Below, piece by piece: positions 61,766 to 64,000 of a stretch of 64,000 nucleotides of DNA. The stretch spans positions 1,922,001-1,986,000 of the forward strand of contig JAUJEB010000001.1 of NCBI GenBank assembly GCA_030442055.1. Direction: 5' to 3'. How positions within the stretch are numbered: position 1 is the stretch's first letter; each line of letters starts with the position of its first letter. The notes beneath the pieces were generated by a model. That model had not been told where the DNA came from. It searched no databases and saw only the letters and a list, made by a program, of their open reading frames with translations. A program made the translations under genes and the position numbers. Origin of the DNA: Agaribacillus aureus. GTDB lineage: Bacteria > Bacteroidota > Bacteroidia > Cytophagales > Cyclobacteriaceae.

Positions 61766-64000
61766 ATGATGAAAACTCAAAATCCCATACCACCCAAATT
61801 GGCCGACCAATTACTCGCCTGGCTTTGCAGGGGGGATCTGATGGAAGAAATCCTGGGGGATTTGCATCAATATTACAAGGAATTACCAGAAAAACCCAAA
61901 TGGAAGCGAAGCCTCATTTACTGGTTCCATGTGTTACATTTTTTACGACCATTTGCTATCAAAAAATCCTACCGATCAAACTATACCATTATGTTCAGAC
62001 ACAACTTTAAAATAGCCTGGAGAAATTTACTGAAAAACAAATCGTATTCCATGCTGAATATCCTGGGACTGGCCATAGGCATGGCTTGCAGTATCCTCAT
62101 TCTTTTGTGGGTGCAGCATGAGCTGAGCTACGACAGATTTCATACCAATGCCAGTTACATTTACCGGCTTTCCTGCAATAGCGGGGATTTCAGAACGGCT
62201 GTAAGTCCGGCTGGACTCGCGGGAGGATTACGCAGAGAATTGCCAGAAGTAAGCGCAACAGTGCGCCTGACCCACCAGTATTCCGCCCTCTTTGAGGTGG
62301 ATAACAGAAAGTTCCAGGAAAAACGGATTTTTTATGCAGACTCCAATTTTCTGGACATGTTTACTTTCCCACTCATAGCTGGAAACGCCAGTACAGCCCT
62401 CGATCGCGCCGATGGTATAGTTATAACTGCAGCAACAGCCAGAAAATATTTTGGGAACGAAATGGCTTTGGGCAAAATGATCAGGATGAACAATGGTGTC
62501 AATTTTACAGTCACAGGTGTCCTGGAAAACATCCCGTCCAACTCCCACCTTCAGTTTGACATTATTTTGCCCATGTCGTATCTCGGGAAAACAGATAGCA
62601 ATTTGATCAATGAGACCTGGGACAATTTCAATTACTATACCTATATTCAGCTTTCCGGCAATGTGCCGGATACAGACTCAAAAAGAGCTGATCTCCTTGA
62701 AAAAATAAGCCGGGTTTACAAGGCCCACGAATCCGAACTGGATATCAGTTTTAATCTGCAGCCACTGGCAGACATTCATTTATACTCTAATTTACAAATA
62801 GATCTTTCCGGTCATGGAAACGTCCAATATGTAAATATCTTTTTTGGGGTATCGCTGTTAATTCTTGTGGTGGCCTGCATTAACTTTATGAACCTGGCCA
62901 CCGCCAGATCAGTGCCAAGAGCCAAAGAAGTGGGTCTTCGCAAAGTGGTAGGCGCCAGACGGAATCAACTTATCGGCCAGTTCTTAGGTGAATCCCTGAT
63001 CATTTCATTTCTCTCCCTGGGCATAGCTGTTTCGATCGTGTGTATTATGTTACCTGCCTTCAATGAAATTTCAGGCAAACAGCTGGTTATTAGTTTTTTA
63101 GATGGAAAATTACTGATGTGGTTAATAACAATTGCCCTGATAACAGGATTTTTGTCAGGAAGTTATCCGGCCTTGTTTCTATCGGGTTTTAAACCTGTCA
63201 ACATGATGAAGGCAAAAATGAAATTTGGCGGCAGTAACCTGTTTTTCCGGAACAGCCTGGTAGTTATTCAATTTGCTGTTTCTGTGCTACTGCTTGTGGG
63301 TACAATAGTAGTTTATAATCAGTTAAATTTTATTAAAAACAAAAGCCTTGGCTTTGACAAAGAAAACCTCTTGTATATTCCCATGACCGGAGATCTGTAT
63401 AGCAAGCGGGAAGCGCTGGAAACCGCACTTCAGCAAAACACACTAACCAGTAACTATACGATTATCTCCGATCTTCCGGCCCAGCTTATTACCGGCACTA
63501 TCAATGTACAATGGGAAGGAAAGGATCCTGATGATCAAACAGTGATCCCAAGCATAGATGTCGATGAAAACTTTATTGACGTTTTTCAGGTTCAGGTTAC
63601 CGCCGGACGGGGTTTCTCCAAAGCATTTACAACCGACGGGTCAAATTATATCATCAACGAAAAAGCCATGCAAATTATGGGCATGACACCGGACAAGGTT
63701 ATTGGAAGTCGGCTCAGCTTTAACGATTCGGAAGGTTCCATCATCGGCGTGGTTAAGGATTTTAATTTCAAACCGCTTCAGTATGCCATTGAACCGCTGG
63801 TATTGCGATTTAACAAAAGATTCAGGATTGTAGTCGTGCGTACACCACCAAATAGTACCGAAAATGTGATAGCCGCATTGGAAAAAATTCATCACAGGTT
63901 AAACCCCGATTATCCATTTGCTTATAATTTTGTAGATAAAGATCTTGAAAATCAATATCGCGGAGAGCAGCAAATGGGAACCATATTCAATCTGTTCGCA
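61766..64000 (+). CDS. FtsX/MacB-type ABC transporter permease with N-terminal prefix domain (3' end outside window)
   Basis: 745 codons run to the edge without a stop. Residues about 3-65 form a short cytoplasmic prefix (LADQLLAWLCRGDLMEEILG, as in the permease prefix domain), and the first membrane span is at about 95-115 (SMLNILGLAIGMACSILIL). A MacB-type periplasmic core domain, then the FtsX membrane block with LATARSVPRAKEVGLRKVVGA near 373-393, and a second core domain follow. The family exports or senses peptides and drugs or remodels lipoproteins. No ATPase gene is seen in the window. The start is chosen 7 bp after padR. Confidence 0.9.
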   Translation, partial: MMKTQNPIPPKLADQLLAWLCRGDLMEEILGDLHQYYKELPEKPKWKRSLIYWFHVLHFLRPFAIKKSYRSNYTIMFRHNFKIAWRNLLKNKSYSMLNILGLAIGMACSILILLWVQHELSYDRFHTNASYIYRLSCNSGDFRTAVSPAGLAGGLRRELPEVSATVRLTHQYSALFEVDNRKFQEKRIFYADSNFLDMFTFPLIAGNASTALDRADGIVITAATARKYFGNEMALGKMIRMNNGVNFTVTGVLENIPSNSHLQFDIILPMSYLGKTDSNLINETWDNFNYYTYIQLSGNVPDTDSKRADLLEKISRVYKAHESELDISFNLQPLADIHLYSNLQIDLSGHGNVQYVNIFFGVSLLILVVACINFMNLATARSVPRAKEVGLRKVVGARRNQLIGQFLGESLIISFLSLGIAVSIVCIMLPAFNEISGKQLVISFLDGKLLMWLITIALITGFLSGSYPALFLSGFKPVNMMKAKMKFGGSNLFFRNSLVVIQFAVSVLLLVGTIVVYNQLNFIKNKSLGFDKENLLYIPMTGDLYSKREALETALQQNTLTSNYTIISDLPAQLITGTINVQWEGKDPDDQTVIPSIDVDENFIDVFQVQVTAGRGFSKAFTTDGSNYIINEKAMQIMGMTPDKVIGSRLSFNDSEGSIIGVVKDFNFKPLQYAIEPLVLRFNKRFRIVVVRTPPNSTENVIAALEKIHHRLNPDYPFAYNFVDKDLENQYRGEQQMGTIFNLFA

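Noticed and set aside
1-64000. tRNA or rRNA genes
   Set aside because: No cloverleaf with a recognisable T-arm and no conserved rRNA segments were noticed on either strand; a dedicated scan could not be run.

Overview
The window looks like chromosomal DNA of a free-living, glycan-degrading member of the Bacteroidota, most likely Cytophagia/Cytophagales-like. The evidence is two SusC/SusD pairs, a Bacteroidetes-type ECF sigma/FecR pair with STN-type signalling domains, many lipoprotein hydrolases, a 7TMR-DISM sensor, DUF2911, and the TlpA/DUF4369 and PadR/FtsX families typical of this phylum. No rRNA, tRNA, CRISPR array, intact insertion sequence or prophage was recognised. Both window edges cut genes.

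Layout. 1-4305: a giant SLC12-like cation-chloride cotransporter that continues into a long helical region and a P-loop NTPase (cut by the left edge). 4555-19748 (minus): polysaccharide utilisation locus 1, in transcription order fecR, susC with STN domain, susD, GH20, GH89, GH20-PA14 and an unassigned (alpha/alpha)6 glycosidase, with its ECF sigma factor divergent at 20116. These activities fit HexNAc-rich host-type or mucin-like glycans. 20776-22824: a MauE/DoxX membrane protein, a small four-cysteine secreted peptide and a membrane-anchored protein of unknown role. 23708-26033: three genes that fit oxidative L-fucose (or a related deoxysugar) catabolism. 26181-27142: three units of a palindromic repeat family, the middle one carrying a DUF559 nuclease gene. 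27172-34913: MgtE, a PAP2 phosphatase, two GT39 transferases, a polyprenyl-phosphate GT2 and a flippase-like protein, that is, a lipid-linked sugar transfer set. 35003-36747: a secreted esterase and a TauE/SafE permease. 36853-51407: locus 2, with susC, susD, a LamG binding protein, two GH144-type proteins and a GH3 beta-glucosidase, best read as a beta-1,2-glucan system, plus an unusual membrane regulator carrying an IS1595-type DNA-binding module. 51779-53745: an orphan gene, an outer-membrane protein and a desaturase/hydroxylase relic. 53953-59872: a periplasmic molybdenum hydroxylase operon (cytochrome c, one 2Fe-2S subunit, two large subunits, DUF2911). 60026-64000: a TlpA-like lipoprotein, then PadR and an FtsX-type permease (cut by the right edge).

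How the parts fit. Each locus follows the surface scheme: SusD and binding lipoproteins capture glycan, SusC imports oligosaccharides, and lipoprotein or periplasmic hydrolases finish digestion. Locus 1 appears to be sensed by SusC(STN)-FecR-sigma signalling. Locus 2 lacks an STN domain and instead sits beside the 7TMR/IS1595-type regulator. Fucose released from HexNAc-rich glycans could feed the 23708-26033 genes, although no fucosidase was recognised. The most unusual items are the transporter/NTPase fusion, the membrane sensor with a transposase-derived DNA-binding end, the DUF559 palindromic-repeat element with a visible deletion derivative, and a promoter-like motif shared by fecR and the MauE/peptide cluster.
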